Assembly: GCA_903863255.1 (NCBI GenBank) | Contig: CAIPBJ010000053.1 | Location: 1 to 35,584 of the forward strand | Direction: 5' to 3' | Origin: an uncultured Methylophilaceae bacterium | GTDB lineage: Bacteria > Pseudomonadota > Gammaproteobacteria > Burkholderiales > Methylophilaceae | Length of the DNA: 35,584 nt | In this document: positions 17,617-28,298 of the stretch, piece by piece | Layout of the letters: each line of letters begins with the position of its first letter | Numbering within the stretch: the first letter of the stretch is position 1 | Translations under genes and position numbers: made by a program | Notes under the pieces: model-generated | Database searches by the model: none | What the model saw: the letters and a program-made list of their open reading frames with translations, nothing else | Told to the model about the DNA's origin: nothing

Positions 17617-18069
17617 TTAATGTTTACCTGTGCTGCCGAATCCACCCTCGCCCCGATCACTTGAGTGAAATTCATCTACTATCTTAAATGAAGCATGCAT
17701 AACGGGTAGTATTACCAGTTGAGCAATACGTTCCATTGGGTTGAGCATAAAAGATTCTTTACTTCGATTCCAGCAAGAAACAAGCAATTGTCCTTGATAG
17801 TCTGAATCTATTAACCCGACCAGATTGCCAAGAACGATTCCGTGTTTATGTCCAAGACCCGATCTTGGTAAGATCATGGCAGCATAATTAGGGTCGGCTA
17901 AATGGATTGCCATTCCTGTAGGAATAAGTGTGGTCTCCCCTGGATGTATGATCTGGGTATGTTCAACACAAGCTCTTAAGTCCAGTCCTGCTGAACCAGA
18001 AGTCGCATAATTGGGCATATGGTTTTTCAAGCGGTCATCTAGAATTTTCATTTCTACGTTTAGGCTCAT
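17617..18069 (-). CDS. dut: Deoxyuridine 5'-triphosphate nucleotidohydrolase (dUTPase)
   Basis: This 150-residue trimeric-type dUTPase has all five motifs: AGLDLRA (27-33), [10 protein letters not shown] (68-77), [10 protein letters not shown] (85-94, with catalytic Asp90), RIAQLVI (114-120) and the glycine-rich [12 protein letters not shown] at the end. It converts dUTP to dUMP and pyrophosphate, keeping uracil out of DNA and feeding dTMP synthesis. It starts 7 bases after the coaBC stop, a pairing common in proteobacteria. Confidence 0.97.
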   Translation of the reverse strand: MSLNVEMKILDDRLKNHMPNYATSGSAGLDLRACVEHTQIIHPGETTLIPTGMAIHLADPNYAAMILPRSGLGHKHGIVLGNLVGLIDSDYQGQLLVSCWNRSKESFMLNPMERIAQLVILPVMHASFKIVDEFHSSDRGEGGFGSTGKH

Positions 18070-18076
18070 TTTGATC

Positions 18077-19261
18077 TCAATCTGATAGTTGAAGTTTATG
18101 ATGTATGAAGTCTAGTAATTCTCTGGCAAGATCGATCTTAAGTGCGGGTGCCAATGAGTGTGTTCCTTCGTCATCGAGAATCGTAATCTGACTATGATCC
18201 TGACCCATTACACTAGTGTGGTTTACCACAATAACAGGCAATTTCTTCTTTTGCCTTTTTTCCTCGGCATGAACCATAATGTTCTCACTTTCTGCAGCGA
18301 AGCCAACGCAGAAAGGAGGATTGGAAAGTCCTGCCACATAAGCCAGAATATCCGGGTTCTCAATTAGATCAATGGTTAGGACCTTGCTATTCTTTTTAAT
18401 TTTCTGGAGACTGGGGTTTGCAGGGCGATAATCCGCTACGGCTGCAACGCTAATAAAGATATCCTGATCAGCTAGGTTATTCTTGACCTCATTAAACATG
18501 TCCTGAGCCGATCTGACATGCACTAGCTTACAATTTGAGGGTGGCTCAAGCGAGGTTGGACCGCTAATTAATGTTACTTCCGCGCCGACCTCAAGCGCGG
18601 CCTGGGCTAGGCAATATCCCATTTTTCCAGAACTGAAGTTAGTAATCCCACGAACAGGATCGATCGACTCGATAGTTGGTCCAGCTGTAATAAGAATCCT
18701 TTTATTTTGAAATAACTTGGGCTGATTTAATGCAGTAAGAATGGACATGATAGCCAAAGGATCTAGCATTCGCCCTGGTCCGTTTTCTCCGCAAGCCTGG
18801 TCTCCAGAATCAGGACCTAGTACTAATATATTATCATTAACCAGCTGTTGAATATTTCTTTGGGTGGCTGGATTTTCCCACATGTGTTTATTCATTGATG
18901 GAGCAATTAATAAGGGGCAGTTTCTAGCCAAACATAATGCCGAAAGTAGATCATTAGCAGAACCATGCGCAATTTTAGAAATAAAATCAGCACTTGCAGG
19001 TGCGACCAATATCGCATCCATGTTTCGGGAAAGATCGATATGGGGCATGCCATTTGGAACATTACCCTCCCACTGTGAGGTAAAAACAGGCTTGCCCGAT
19101 AAGGCTTGCATGGTAGCAGGAGTAATAAACTGACAGGCAGCCTCAGTCATCACAACTTGAACACTGATTCCCTTGCTGGTAAGAAGACGTAAGAGTTCTG
19201 CCGACTTATAGGCAGCGATGCCACCTGTAATGCCTAACAATAAATGATTTAATTTTTGCAT
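18077..19261 (-). CDS. coaBC: Bifunctional phosphopantothenoylcysteine decarboxylase / phosphopantothenate-cysteine ligase
   Basis: This protein of about 394 residues catalyses two steps of coenzyme A synthesis. The N-terminal flavoprotein CoaC domain has [11 protein letters not shown] (10-20), His74 in PHIDL, the PSMNKHMW clamp and Cys157 in [10 protein letters not shown]. The C-terminal CoaB domain has [20 protein letters not shown] (191-210), AAVADYRP and the lysine pair at 289-290. A GTG three codons upstream is in frame, but ATG at 19261 gives the usual start and neither has a strong Shine-Dalgarno. It heads a likely operon with dut. Confidence 0.96.
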   Translation of the reverse strand: MQKLNHLLLGITGGIAAYKSAELLRLLTSKGISVQVVMTEAACQFITPATMQALSGKPVFTSQWEGNVPNGMPHIDLSRNMDAILVAPASADFISKIAHGSANDLLSALCLARNCPLLIAPSMNKHMWENPATQRNIQQLVNDNILVLGPDSGDQACGENGPGRMLDPLAIMSILTALNQPKLFQNKRILITAGPTIESIDPVRGITNFSSGKMGYCLAQAALEVGAEVTLISGPTSLEPPSNCKLVHVRSAQDMFNEVKNNLADQDIFISVAAVADYRPANPSLQKIKKNSKVLTIDLIENPDILAYVAGLSNPPFCVGFAAESENIMVHAEEKRQKKKLPVIVVNHTSVMGQDHSQITILDDEGTHSLAPALKIDLARELLDFIHHKLQLSD

Positions 19262-19326
19262 TCTAACCACGTATTATGTAATGCTTTCATTTTAATACGA
19301 AATTGAAGATAAAAGATTGAATATCA

Positions 19327-20088
19327 ATGTGGCGTAAAATCAGAATCACTATTTTATTGTTTATTTTGCTTACGGTTGCTCAAGAAGCATGGAACCATGA
19401 TGGTGCTCCTCATTGGAAAAGAACACTCTATGTGAATCTTTATCCAATCAATGCTGACGGCAGTCTAGCCTCGACCCTCATGATTGCCAATCTGAAAAAC
19501 GAACAATTTAACGAAATCAAAAGTTATATGGAAGAACAGTCTGCCCATTATAAACTTTCAATTGAAATGCCATTTGAATTCCATCTTGAGAATGAAGTCA
19601 AAATTAGACCTCCTAAACAGTTAGATAACAATTTGCTATTCAATATATTATGGAGTTTGCAATTTCGTTTCTGGTCTTATGTAAATACACCCAAGTCTGA
19701 CGTTAAGCCTGATATCAAGTTATATCTTTTATATTTCGACCCAAAGACCAACCCCTTATTAAGACATTCAACTGCACTTAGCAAGGGCAGGTTAGGTCTA
19801 GTTAATCTTTTTGCCAATCGCATATATCTTAAGCAGAACAACGTGATTATTGCGCATGAGTTACTTCATACTGTTAATGCAACCGATAAATATAATCTTT
19901 CAAATACCTTGCCTTATTTCCCAATTGGATTTGCCGAACCAGAAAAGATACCGCTATACCCGCAGGAGTATGCAGAGTTAATGGCTGGTAGAATACCAAT
20001 AAGTGAATCTAGTGCAGAAATCCCTCTGGGGTTGGAAAATACGTTAATAGGGGAATTAACAGCCAAAGAGATTGGCTGGACTAAATGA
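19327..20088 (+). CDS. Uncharacterised membrane-anchored protein with HExxH zinc-protease motif
   Basis: This 253-residue protein has an N-terminal hydrophobic segment (ITILLFILLTVAQ, about residues 7-19) that could be an uncleaved anchor or a signal peptide. HELLH at 177-181, followed by NATDKY, is the zinc-binding pattern of metallopeptidases. Glu214 or Glu217 in YPQEYAEL could be the third ligand. Most of the molecule would be outside the cytoplasm. It is divergent from coaBC and 121 bases ahead of cstA. I cannot assign it to a named family with confidence, and its substrate is unknown. Catalytic activity is inferred from the motif only. Confidence 0.7.
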   Translation: MWRKIRITILLFILLTVAQEAWNHDGAPHWKRTLYVNLYPINADGSLASTLMIANLKNEQFNEIKSYMEEQSAHYKLSIEMPFEFHLENEVKIRPPKQLDNNLLFNILWSLQFRFWSYVNTPKSDVKPDIKLYLLYFDPKTNPLLRHSTALSKGRLGLVNLFANRIYLKQNNVIIAHELLHTVNATDKYNLSNTLPYFPIGFAEPEKIPLYPQEYAELMAGRIPISESSAEIPLGLENTLIGELTAKEIGWTK

Positions 20089-20209
20089 GAATAGGTGCTA
20101 AAAGCTAGTTCGAGTGGTTGAAAGTAATTTATGACCAATCGATTAATAAAGTTAAAATATTTTCCAATTACGCATACCCATTTGTTTAAGGAAGGGAAAG
20201 AACGAGAGT

Positions 20210-22243
20210 ATGAATAAACAAGTTAAGATTCTTTTTTGGATCCTAGTTGTGATTCTAGGTGTATATGCTATCGCTGCAATTGCCGTCAGCCGTGGGGAGA
20301 GCATCAATGCACTTTGGTTTATTACTGCTGCCCTATGTGTATATTCCATAGGCTATCGCTTCTATGCGGCATGGATTGTATCGAAGATACTTGTATTTGA
20401 TGACGAGAGGCTGACTCCCGCTCTCAGAATAAATAATGGAAAGGATTTTATTCCTACTAATCGGTGGGTTGTTTTTGGGCATCATTTTGCTGCTATAGCA
20501 GGTCCTGGGCCATTAGTTGGGCCAACTCTGGCAGCTCAGTTCGGGTTCTTGCCTGGAACATTGTGGATTCTTATAGGGGCAGTTCTTGGTGGCGGGGTTC
20601 AAGACATGGTCACCTTATTTTTCTCTACGCGAAGGGATGGCAAAAGTCTTGGTCAAATGGCTCGTGATGAAATTGGCCCTTTAGGAGGTACCGCAGCACT
20701 TGTTGGAACGTTCTGTATCATGATCATTCTGATAGCTGTCCTTGGACTGGTCGTTGTGAATGCTATGAAACATAGTCCTTGGGCGACTTCAACCGTTGCC
20801 GCAACGATTCCTATTGCCATGATTGTTGGCATTTACATGCGATCTATTCGTCCGGGTCGTGTATTGGAGGCTTCTGGGCTTGGTGTGCTTCTCCTACTGC
20901 TTGCGGTGATACTTGGTGGTTGGGTTGATCATCAAGAAACAATGCATGCTTTTTTTGATCAAGAAGGCCTCACACTGGCATATTGCATTATTGCCTATGG
21001 GTTTGCAGCTGCAATTATGCCCATATGGCTTCTATTGGCACCTCGAGACTATCTTTCAACGTTTGTAAAACTGGGTACGGTTATCCTGCTTGCCATTGCG
21101 ATTTTGCTGATGCAGCCAAATGTGAAAATGCCGGCATTGACACAATTCATAGATGGAACGGGCCCAATTTTTGGAGGGAAATTATTTCCTTTCGTTTTTA
21201 TAACGATAGCTTGTGGGGCTATATCAGGATTTCATGCGCTAATTTCATCTGGAACGACACCCAAGCTTCTGACTAGAGAGAAAGACATACGGATGATCGG
21301 ATATGGCGCTATGCTTTTGGAATCATTTGTTGCCATTATGGCGATGATTGCTGCAACGGTACTGGAACCGGGAGTCTATTTTGCTATAAACAGTCCGAGT
21401 GGAGTCGTTGGGAAAGAGGCCTTGGATGCCGTGAACAAAATCACTTCTTGGGGATTTCCGGTTACGGTTGACCATATGCAGAACCTTGCTCACGAAATGG
21501 GTGAGAAATCACTTTTTGCTCGGACTGGCGGAGCCCCATCGCTCGCAGTGGGTATGGCAAGCATATTTGGCAGTGCTTTTGGTCGAGGGCTGTTAGCTAT
21601 TTGGTACCATTTTGCAATTATGTTTGAGGCGATATTTATTCTTACAACCCTTGATGCTGGAACACGTGTTGGTCGATTCATGCTTCAGGATATACTTGGA
21701 AATATCTGGCCAAAGATGGGTCAAACATCCTGGTGGCCATCTGTCCTGATCTCAAGTGCTCTCGTTGTTATGAGTTGGGGATATTTTTTGTATATAGGTG
21801 TTATCGACCCAAATGGTGGCGTCAATATTCTCTGGCCATTGTTTGGGATTGCCAATCAAATGTTGGCAGCTATCGCCTTAAGTGTTGCTACTGGAATCTT
21901 AGTTAAATCGGATAAACTTAAGTACGTTTGGGTTACCGCTTTACCGCTTGCATGGTTAACCTTGGTCACAACCTCTGCGGCTTGGCAGAAATTGTTCAGT
22001 CAAGATATTCGGGTAGGTTTCTTTGCCTCCGCCAGAGATATGTCACAAAAACTTGCAGAAGGGCTGTTGCCGGTTGATAAGGCAAAAGTGGCACCCCAGC
22101 TAATTTTCAACCAGCAACTGGATGCTTACTTAACGCTCTTTTTTGTGATCGTGTTATGGTTGGTTATATTGGACATGATCTACATGAGTGTTAACTATTT
22201 AAAAAATAAAAAGCTTGTTCCATTATCCGAATTAAGGATATAA
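20210..22243 (+). CDS. cstA: CstA-family carbon starvation protein / pyruvate-type transporter
   Basis: This 677-residue polytopic membrane protein has the CstA landmarks: RWVVFGHHFAAIAGPGPLVG at about residues 85-104, GAVLGGGVQDMVTLFFSTRR, and SGFHALISSGTTPKLL. Homologues CstA and BtsT of E. coli import peptides or pyruvate. The N-terminal CstA domain spans about residues 10-390 and a C-terminal CstA_5TM-like part follows. It is slightly shorter than E. coli CstA (701). The small YbdD-family gene follows at 22334, as in E. coli. The symbol is by family; the substrate cannot be read from sequence. Confidence 0.92.
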   Translation: MNKQVKILFWILVVILGVYAIAAIAVSRGESINALWFITAALCVYSIGYRFYAAWIVSKILVFDDERLTPALRINNGKDFIPTNRWVVFGHHFAAIAGPGPLVGPTLAAQFGFLPGTLWILIGAVLGGGVQDMVTLFFSTRRDGKSLGQMARDEIGPLGGTAALVGTFCIMIILIAVLGLVVVNAMKHSPWATSTVAATIPIAMIVGIYMRSIRPGRVLEASGLGVLLLLLAVILGGWVDHQETMHAFFDQEGLTLAYCIIAYGFAAAIMPIWLLLAPRDYLSTFVKLGTVILLAIAILLMQPNVKMPALTQFIDGTGPIFGGKLFPFVFITIACGAISGFHALISSGTTPKLLTREKDIRMIGYGAMLLESFVAIMAMIAATVLEPGVYFAINSPSGVVGKEALDAVNKITSWGFPVTVDHMQNLAHEMGEKSLFARTGGAPSLAVGMASIFGSAFGRGLLAIWYHFAIMFEAIFILTTLDAGTRVGRFMLQDILGNIWPKMGQTSWWPSVLISSALVVMSWGYFLYIGVIDPNGGVNILWPLFGIANQMLAAIALSVATGILVKSDKLKYVWVTALPLAWLTLVTTSAAWQKLFSQDIRVGFFASARDMSQKLAEGLLPVDKAKVAPQLIFNQQLDAYLTLFFVIVLWLVILDMIYMSVNYLKNKKLVPLSELRI

Positions 22244-22304
22244 GTGAATGAGATGGATTCATAACGAGAAGCCATATTGGATAATATCATTGAAGTTACG
22301 ATTC

Positions 22305-22347
22305 ATGCCTGATGTCGTCAAGAGGGTTGCGTGATGACATCAGGCAT
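22305..22347 (+). promoter_or_regulatory. Long hairpin embracing the ybdD translation start
   Basis: A 16-base left arm (22305-22320, ATGCCTGATGTCGTCA) pairs with a right arm (22332-22347, TGATGACATCAGGCAT) at every position, one being a G-U pair. The 11-base loop AGAGGGTTGCG contains the GAGGG Shine-Dalgarno, and the ATG start codon (22334-22336) is in the right arm. There is no T tract, so it is not an intrinsic terminator. It could gate YbdD translation or protect the cstA mRNA end. Confidence 0.75.
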
Positions 22348-22513
22348 TAAGCGAATTTGGAAGGTTGTAAGGCAACTTTCGGGTGATGACGCGTATGAAC
22401 GTTATATAGAGCATCACAAAGAGTTTCATCCAGATGAAGAACCGCTTTCTCGGGAAGACTTTTTTAAGCAATGGCAGGAAAATAAATGGAAAGGCGTGAA
22501 ACGTTGCTGCTAA
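22334..22513 (+). CDS. ybdD: YbdD/YjiX family small protein, CstA partner
   Basis: This 59-residue protein starts MTSGIKRIWKVVRQLSGDDA, has YERYIEHHKEFHPDEEPLSR and ends with a double cysteine (KGVKRCC), as in the YbdD/YjiX (DUF466) family that accompanies CstA-type transporters. The exact role is not settled; a transporter accessory function is an inference from linkage. GAGGG at 22322-22326 is 7 bases from ATG 22334; a GTG at 22331 is in frame but closer than ideal. The start codon lies inside a 16-bp hairpin. Its TAA directly abuts the lgt stop on the other strand. Confidence 0.92.
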   Translation: MTSGIKRIWKVVRQLSGDDAYERYIEHHKEFHPDEEPLSREDFFKQWQENKWKGVKRCC

Positions 22514-23296
22514 TCACACCTTGGTTCTTCCGGAGCGGTAGACCATCCAAATTCCTGCCAGAACCATTGGAAGACTTAGCCATTGACCCATGCTCATGCC
22601 CAGTTGAAGTAGACCCAAGAAACTATCCGGTTCGCGGGTAAACTCAACCATGAATCTGAATGTCCCATAAAAAATCAGGAAAAGACCTGACACGCTGCCT
22701 GCATTTCTTGGTTTTTGTGAATAGATCCACAGTATAAGGAAGAGAACGACGCCTTCCAGGAAGAATTCATAGAGTTGCGAGGGATGACGGGGAATCGAGT
22801 CAACTTTCGGGAATATCATGCCCCAGGGTAAAGTAGTTGATCTACCCCAAAGCTCACCATTAATAAAATTTCCGATCCGTCCTGCTCCTAATCCAATAGG
22901 AACAAGTGGTGCCAAGAAATCCATGATGGTAATCCATGACTTGTCGTATTTTCTTGAAATGAATGTCATGGCGGCAAGTACACCAAGAAATCCGCCATGA
23001 AAGGACATGCCACCCTGCCAAATTGCAAATATTTCTATAGGATGCTGAATGAAATAGGTTGGCTGGTAGAAGGTTACATACCCAATTCTTCCTCCAAGAA
23101 TGACACCCAATGCACCATAGAAGAGCGCATCATCCAGCATCTTAAGCGTCCATTCATTCCATGCCTGGTGTGTTATTCGCCACTTTCCAAGCCATAAGAA
23201 TGCCATAAAGCCAGTAAGGTACATTAAGCCATACCAGTGGATGCCAAAAGGGCCAAGATGGATTGCAACGGGGTCAAATTGTGGATGTATGTACAT
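22514..23296 (-). CDS. lgt: Prolipoprotein diacylglyceryl transferase
   Basis: This 260-residue inner-membrane enzyme has about seven membrane helices. It transfers a diacylglyceryl group from phosphatidylglycerol to the lipobox cysteine of prolipoproteins. Landmarks are GGMSFHGG at 95-102, the Lgt signature [16 protein letters not shown] at 137-152, and [15 protein letters not shown]. His100 and Arg140 match functional residues of E. coli Lgt by position. It is convergent with ybdD with no base between the two stop codons, and divergent from ilvD across 62 bases. The lipoprotein at 30503-30907 is one plausible substrate. Confidence 0.96.
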   Translation of the reverse strand: MYIHPQFDPVAIHLGPFGIHWYGLMYLTGFMAFLWLGKWRITHQAWNEWTLKMLDDALFYGALGVILGGRIGYVTFYQPTYFIQHPIEIFAIWQGGMSFHGGFLGVLAAMTFISRKYDKSWITIMDFLAPLVPIGLGAGRIGNFINGELWGRSTTLPWGMIFPKVDSIPRHPSQLYEFFLEGVVLFLILWIYSQKPRNAGSVSGLFLIFYGTFRFMVEFTREPDSFLGLLQLGMSMGQWLSLPMVLAGIWMVYRSGRTKV

Positions 23297-23358
23297 ATTT
23301 AGTTTTCATATTGCGGTAAAATGAAACATTATACGTTTTATTTGCATCGAGGATTACT

Positions 23359-25206
23359 ATGCCAGTCTATCGTTCTAGAACAACCACTCACGGTCGTAAC
23401 ATGGCAGGTGCACGCGCTTTGTGGCGAGCTACCGGTATGAAGGAAGAAGATTTTACAAAGCCCATTATCGCTATTGCCAATTCCTTTACACAATTTGTTC
23501 CCGGTCATGTCCATCTTAAGGATCTTGGACAATTAGTCGCCCGAGAGATCGAGCGCTCAGGCGGTGTTGCGAAGGAATTCAACACTATTGCCGTTGATGA
23601 CGGCATAGCAATGGGGCATGGAGGCATGCTTTACAGTTTGCCGAGCCGCGATCTGATTGCAGATAGTGTCGAGTATATGGTTAACGCTCATTGTGCAGAT
23701 GCGCTTGTCTGTATATCGAATTGTGACAAGATCACCCCGGGAATGTTGATGGCAGCGTTACGCCTTAACATACCAGTAGTATTTGTTTCAGGGGGACCAA
23801 TGGAGGCAGGTAAAGTGAATTGGGCCGGGAGTGTTCATAAATTAGATTTAGTCGATGCGATGGTTGCTTCAGCAGATGCCAAAGTATCGGATGAAGAGTC
23901 GGAGGCAATTGAACGTTCAGCTTGTCCAACGTGCGGATCTTGTTCGGGTATGTTTACAGCAAACTCAATGAATTGCCTGACAGAAGCTCTAGGGCTAAGC
24001 CTTCCTGGAAACGGATCCACATTGGCTACTCATGCTGCTCGAAAGAATCTATTTCTTGAGGCGGGCAGACTTATCGTAGAGATTACGAAACGTTACTATG
24101 AACAGGATGATGATTCAGTGCTCCCTCGTTCCATAGCGAATAGTAAAGCTTTCGCAAATGCTATGAGCCTTGATGTAGCAATGGGTGGATCCACAAATAC
24201 CGTATTGCATCTTCTTGCTGCAGCCCATGAGGCAGGTGTTGATTTTACAATGAAGGATATTGACCGCATTTCTCGTCATGTGCCTTGCCTATGCAAGGTA
24301 GCGCCTGCTACCGCAAAATATCATATGGAAGATGTCCATCGTGCTGGTGGTGTTATGGGAATATTGAGTGAATTGAATCGTGCGGGTGTGATTGATTGCG
24401 AGACGCCAACCGTACATAGCCCGACATTGGGTGCGGCATTGCAGAAGTGGGACATAACAAGAACGCATGATGAAGAGGTCAAGAAATTTTATAGAGCTGC
24501 CCCGGGCGGTATTTCAACTACCATCGCTTTTAGCCAATCCATGCTCTGGCCTGAATTAGACCTGGATCGTTCTGAAGGATGCATCCGTGATAAGCAGCAT
24601 GCTTATTCACTGGATGGCGGTCTGGCAGTTTTATACGGTAACATAGCTAAGGACGGTTGTATTGTCAAGACTGCGGGAGTCGACGAGAGTATTTTGGTCT
24701 TTAACGGGCGAGCAAGAATTTTTGAATCCCAGGAGTCTGCCGTCGAAGGGATACTTTCAGATAAGGTAATATCCGGTGATGTGGTTGTCATTCGATATGA
24801 GGGTCCGCGCGGAGGGCCTGGCATGCAGGAAATGTTGTACCCCACTTCCTACCTAAAGTCGAAGGGTCTTGGCAAGGAATGTGCTTTAGTCACAGATGGA
24901 AGGTTTTCTGGGGGTACATCAGGACTGAGTATTGGACATGCATCGCCTGAAGCTGCGGAAGGAGGGGCTATCGGTCTCGTCGAAGAAGGGGATACGATTG
25001 AAATCAATATTCCAAATCGAACCATAAACCTCAAGATATCGGATGAGGAGCTTGCAAGAAGGCGTGCTGCAATGGAAGCCAAAGGCAATCTTGCTTGGAA
25101 ACCCCTTAATCGAGAAAGAGTTGTAAGCCCTGCACTAAGGGCGTATGCAGCGATGACTACAAGTGCTGCTAATGGCGCGGTGAGAGATGTATCGCAAATT
25201 GAGTAA
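23359..25206 (+). CDS. ilvD: Dihydroxy-acid dehydratase
   Basis: This 615-residue iron-sulfur enzyme dehydrates 2,3-dihydroxy-isovalerate and its methylvalerate homologue in the penultimate step of valine and isoleucine synthesis. Cluster-region cysteines are Cys122 (NCDKITPG) and Cys195 ([11 protein letters not shown], 189-199). The C-terminal [20 protein letters not shown] is typical. Length is within one residue of E. coli IlvD. GAGG at 23348-23351 precedes the ATG. It stands apart from other ilv genes in this window, and the mutarotase-like gene follows after 50 bases. Confidence 0.97.
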   Translation: MPVYRSRTTTHGRNMAGARALWRATGMKEEDFTKPIIAIANSFTQFVPGHVHLKDLGQLVAREIERSGGVAKEFNTIAVDDGIAMGHGGMLYSLPSRDLIADSVEYMVNAHCADALVCISNCDKITPGMLMAALRLNIPVVFVSGGPMEAGKVNWAGSVHKLDLVDAMVASADAKVSDEESEAIERSACPTCGSCSGMFTANSMNCLTEALGLSLPGNGSTLATHAARKNLFLEAGRLIVEITKRYYEQDDDSVLPRSIANSKAFANAMSLDVAMGGSTNTVLHLLAAAHEAGVDFTMKDIDRISRHVPCLCKVAPATAKYHMEDVHRAGGVMGILSELNRAGVIDCETPTVHSPTLGAALQKWDITRTHDEEVKKFYRAAPGGISTTIAFSQSMLWPELDLDRSEGCIRDKQHAYSLDGGLAVLYGNIAKDGCIVKTAGVDESILVFNGRARIFESQESAVEGILSDKVISGDVVVIRYEGPRGGPGMQEMLYPTSYLKSKGLGKECALVTDGRFSGGTSGLSIGHASPEAAEGGAIGLVEEGDTIEINIPNRTINLKISDEELARRRAAMEAKGNLAWKPLNRERVVSPALRAYAAMTTSAANGAVRDVSQIE

Positions 25207-25256
25207 TTTTAAATATAATATCGACAGAACTGTTATTTGAGCTAAAAAAAGACAAT

Positions 25257-26192
25257 ATGAAAAGAACACAGACAGCCGAAGTAAATTTTGATAGCAAATA
25301 TCCATCAACGCATGTTGCAGAAGATGATGTTAGATTTATAAAAGACGAGAACGGGCTAGATTATATAGAAATCGAAAATAGGTTTGCTACCGCGAAACTT
25401 GCGCTTCAGGGTGGTCATGTGATGCTATGGCAACCCAAGCACACTTCTGAACCCGTCTTGTGGCTTTCCAAGCAGTCTCGTTTCGAACCTGGCCGTTCAA
25501 TTCGCGGCGGCATACCACTTTGTTGGCCTTGGTTCGGTGCGCATCCTACAGACAGTTCACTTTGCATGCATGGATTCGCCCGGGTTACTCCGTTTACTGT
25601 TATTGATGTTGGACAGATGAATAACGGTTATACCCGTGTTATTTTGCAAATGACAAAAACCGAGAATGCACAAAGGCAGCTTTCATACCCATATACGCTC
25701 GTACTTACTATAGAGATTGGCTCAACCCTTTCTATTAAACTTGCAACAACTAACCGTGCTTCTCAACCTTTCTTCATGGGGGAAGCATTTCACACCTATT
25801 TTAACGTTGGCGATATTGAGGCAGTAACCATCACCGGACTGGAGCAGACTGAATATGCCGATAAATTATTGGATTATTTCCGGGGTACTGAAGAAAAGGA
25901 ACTGACTTTCCACAATGAATTTGATCGGGTGTATGTAAGTACAAAGTCTGACGTAGTCATACATGACGAAAAATATAAAAGAAAAATCACTTTGTCTAAA
26001 AGGGGTAGCAATACAACCGTAGTATGGACGCCCTGGGAGAAAAAAGCGCATCAAATGGCTGACATGCCCAAGGACGATAGCTGGCGTCATATGGTGTGCG
26101 TGGAAACAGCGAATGCTATGGAAAACCTGGTGATGATAAATCCTGGATATACACATGTTCTGGCTGTGGAGTATGTGGTTGACGAACTTTAG
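25257..26192 (+). CDS. Hexose-6-phosphate mutarotase-like protein (YeaD / aldose 1-epimerase fold)
   Basis: This 311-residue beta-sandwich protein resembles YeaD. Landmarks are [12 protein letters not shown] (49-60), [15 protein letters not shown] (80-94), [14 protein letters not shown] and the late MVCVETAN, which supply the usual arginine, histidine and glutamate of the mutarotase site. YeaD interconverts alpha and beta glucose-6-phosphate. The N-terminal 25 residues are not recognisable. No strong Shine-Dalgarno precedes the ATG. It is 2 bases upstream of the DUF255 gene, so those two are probably coupled. Confidence 0.88.
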   Translation: MKRTQTAEVNFDSKYPSTHVAEDDVRFIKDENGLDYIEIENRFATAKLALQGGHVMLWQPKHTSEPVLWLSKQSRFEPGRSIRGGIPLCWPWFGAHPTDSSLCMHGFARVTPFTVIDVGQMNNGYTRVILQMTKTENAQRQLSYPYTLVLTIEIGSTLSIKLATTNRASQPFFMGEAFHTYFNVGDIEAVTITGLEQTEYADKLLDYFRGTEEKELTFHNEFDRVYVSTKSDVVIHDEKYKRKITLSKRGSNTTVVWTPWEKKAHQMADMPKDDSWRHMVCVETANAMENLVMINPGYTHVLAVEYVVDEL

Positions 26193-26194
26193 GC

Positions 26195-28204
26195 ATGGCA
26201 AACAAACTTGCTTCCGAAACCAGTCCCTATCTTCTGCAGCATGCGGACAATCCTGTTGAATGGTATCCCTGGGGTGAAGCAGCACTAGAGCTCGCCAGAA
26301 AGCTTGATAAACCCATCCTGCTTTCTATTGGCTATTCAGCATGCCACTGGTGTCATGTAATGGCACATGAGTCTTTTGAGGATTCAGGCGTCGCTTCAAT
26401 CATGAACGAGAACTTTGTCAATATCAAAGTTGACCGAGAAGAGCGCCCAGATCTCGATCAAATCTATCAAACTGCCCATGGGATGCTTTCTCAAAGAAGC
26501 GGAGGATGGCCACTAACCGTATTTCTTACACCTCAGCAAGAACCCTTTTTCAGCGGCACTTACTTTCCAAAGACCCCAAGATACCAACTTCCAGGATTTG
26601 GGGATTTGCTTCTTGGAATCGCTGAGTTCTATAGAAAAAGAAAAGGTGACCTAGTCGATCAGAATCGGCAATTAATGAAGGCGTTTGCCAGTACAACACC
26701 CAGTCCAAATACTGTTGTAACCGCTAATTTCAAAACAATTCATGAAGCTTTCGAGGAATTAAAGTCTTCTTTTGATTTCAAGCATGGTGGATTTGGTAAC
26801 GCACCTAAATTCCCTAATCCATCAGATATTAATTTTCTTTTACGGCGGGCCTATTTTGGTAATCACGAAGCTGGTGAGATGGCATCTAAAACGCTCGAGT
26901 CTATGGCGCTCGGAGGAATTTTTGATCAAATAGGAGGCGGATTTTGCCGATACAGTGTTGATGAGCGTTGGAATATCCCGCATTTTGAAAAAATGCTCTA
27001 CGACAATGGTCAGCTTCTGTGCCTCTACGCTGATGCATATCAGATCACTTCCAATATCCTTTTTTCTGAAGTCATCTTCTCGACTATTTCCTGGTTGTTG
27101 AGGGAGATGCTTTCAGAACAGGGGGCATTTTACTCATCGCTTGATGCAGATTCCAAGGATGAAAACGGTCATAACGAAGAGGGTGCTTTTTATGTTTGGC
27201 AACCCGAGCAGGTCAAGAAACTTCTCACCGAAGAAGAATTCATTGTTGCAAGTCAAGTTTATGGGTTTGAACGAGCGCCAAATTTTGAGAGTCAGTCCTG
27301 GCATCCATATATAGCAAAGGCAGTATTCCAAGAGGATATGCCACTTTTAATAAATGCGAGGGAAAAACTTTTCATTGCTCGCCAAGAACGACCTTATCCC
27401 GGCCTTGACGATAAGATTCTCACAGCCTGGAATGCTCTGGTCATCAAAGGTATTGCAAGGTCCGGAAGAATTCTTAATCGAATGGATTGGGTAAAAACAG
27501 CTCAGAACGCCATGGACTTTATTTATGATCGACTATGGACCGGTGAAGGGTTGTTGGCTACTTGTCGTGGCGACGTTGCGCATATTAAGGCTTATCTGGA
27601 TGATTATGCTTATTTGCTGGATGCGTTGCTTGAATTGATGCAATCGGATTTCAGGTCAAGAGATCTAAGATTTGCCAAAGAGATTGCCGAAAAATTGTTG
27701 CGGGATTTTGAATCGGAAAAAGGAGGATTTTATTTTACTAGCCATGACCATGAAGTTCTTATTCATCGACCCAAAACAGCTTTTGACAACGCAACGCCAA
27801 ATGGGAACGGAATAGCTACGTTATGTCTTCAAAGACTAGGTCATCTAATTGGAGAAATGCGATATCTTGATTCAGCTGAAAGATCTCTCAAGGCGTTTGA
27901 TAAGGTCTTGATCTCAAGGGGCGCAGGATGCCCGAATATGCTCGTAGCATTGGAAGAATACAAGACTCCGCCAACGATCATAATTATCAGAGGCGACAAG
28001 GAAGGTCTAAAGGATTGGCAAGAGCGAACGAGGATGTTTTTTTGTCCAGATACACTTATATTACCTATTGAAAGTTCGATTAATGACCTACCTGCTGTCT
28101 TGAATAGAATTCCTAAACAAAATGTCAACGCGTGGGTATGTCAAGGCGTTGAATGCTCACCACCAATCAATAACGTTGATGAGTTAATAGAACGGTTGTC
28201 CTGA
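26195..28204 (+). CDS. YyaL/DUF255 protein: thioredoxin-like domain plus alpha/alpha toroid
   Basis: This 669-residue protein begins [20 protein letters not shown], the signature opening of the YyaL family (spermatogenesis-associated protein 20 in animals). The N-terminal thioredoxin-like domain has CHWC at 50-53. The remainder resembles the six-hairpin barrel of N-acylglucosamine 2-epimerases and glycosidases ([40 protein letters not shown]). The biochemical role is not established. It starts 2 bases after the mutarotase-like gene. Coupling with a sugar-phosphate epimerase hints at a carbohydrate substrate, which is inference. Confidence 0.9.
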   Translation: MANKLASETSPYLLQHADNPVEWYPWGEAALELARKLDKPILLSIGYSACHWCHVMAHESFEDSGVASIMNENFVNIKVDREERPDLDQIYQTAHGMLSQRSGGWPLTVFLTPQQEPFFSGTYFPKTPRYQLPGFGDLLLGIAEFYRKRKGDLVDQNRQLMKAFASTTPSPNTVVTANFKTIHEAFEELKSSFDFKHGGFGNAPKFPNPSDINFLLRRAYFGNHEAGEMASKTLESMALGGIFDQIGGGFCRYSVDERWNIPHFEKMLYDNGQLLCLYADAYQITSNILFSEVIFSTISWLLREMLSEQGAFYSSLDADSKDENGHNEEGAFYVWQPEQVKKLLTEEEFIVASQVYGFERAPNFESQSWHPYIAKAVFQEDMPLLINAREKLFIARQERPYPGLDDKILTAWNALVIKGIARSGRILNRMDWVKTAQNAMDFIYDRLWTGEGLLATCRGDVAHIKAYLDDYAYLLDALLELMQSDFRSRDLRFAKEIAEKLLRDFESEKGGFYFTSHDHEVLIHRPKTAFDNATPNGNGIATLCLQRLGHLIGEMRYLDSAERSLKAFDKVLISRGAGCPNMLVALEEYKTPPTIIIIRGDKEGLKDWQERTRMFFCPDTLILPIESSINDLPAVLNRIPKQNVNAWVCQGVECSPPINNVDELIERLS

Positions 28205-28226
28205 TTTGCAATTTATAGTTTATCTT

Positions 28227-28256
28227 TTACCTCTAAGCGCGATTTTTTGGTAGAAT
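28227..28256 (+). promoter_or_regulatory. Candidate promoter of the cytochrome pair
   Basis: TTACCT (28227-28232), an 18-base spacer and TAGAAT (28251-28256) lie in the 94-base gap before the first cytochrome gene. This would give a leader of about 35 bases. Both hexamers are moderate matches, so the call is tentative. Confidence 0.35.
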
Positions 28257-28298
28257 TTTTAGGTTATGCTTATCAAGAGAGGTAGCCAAGGAGAATCG

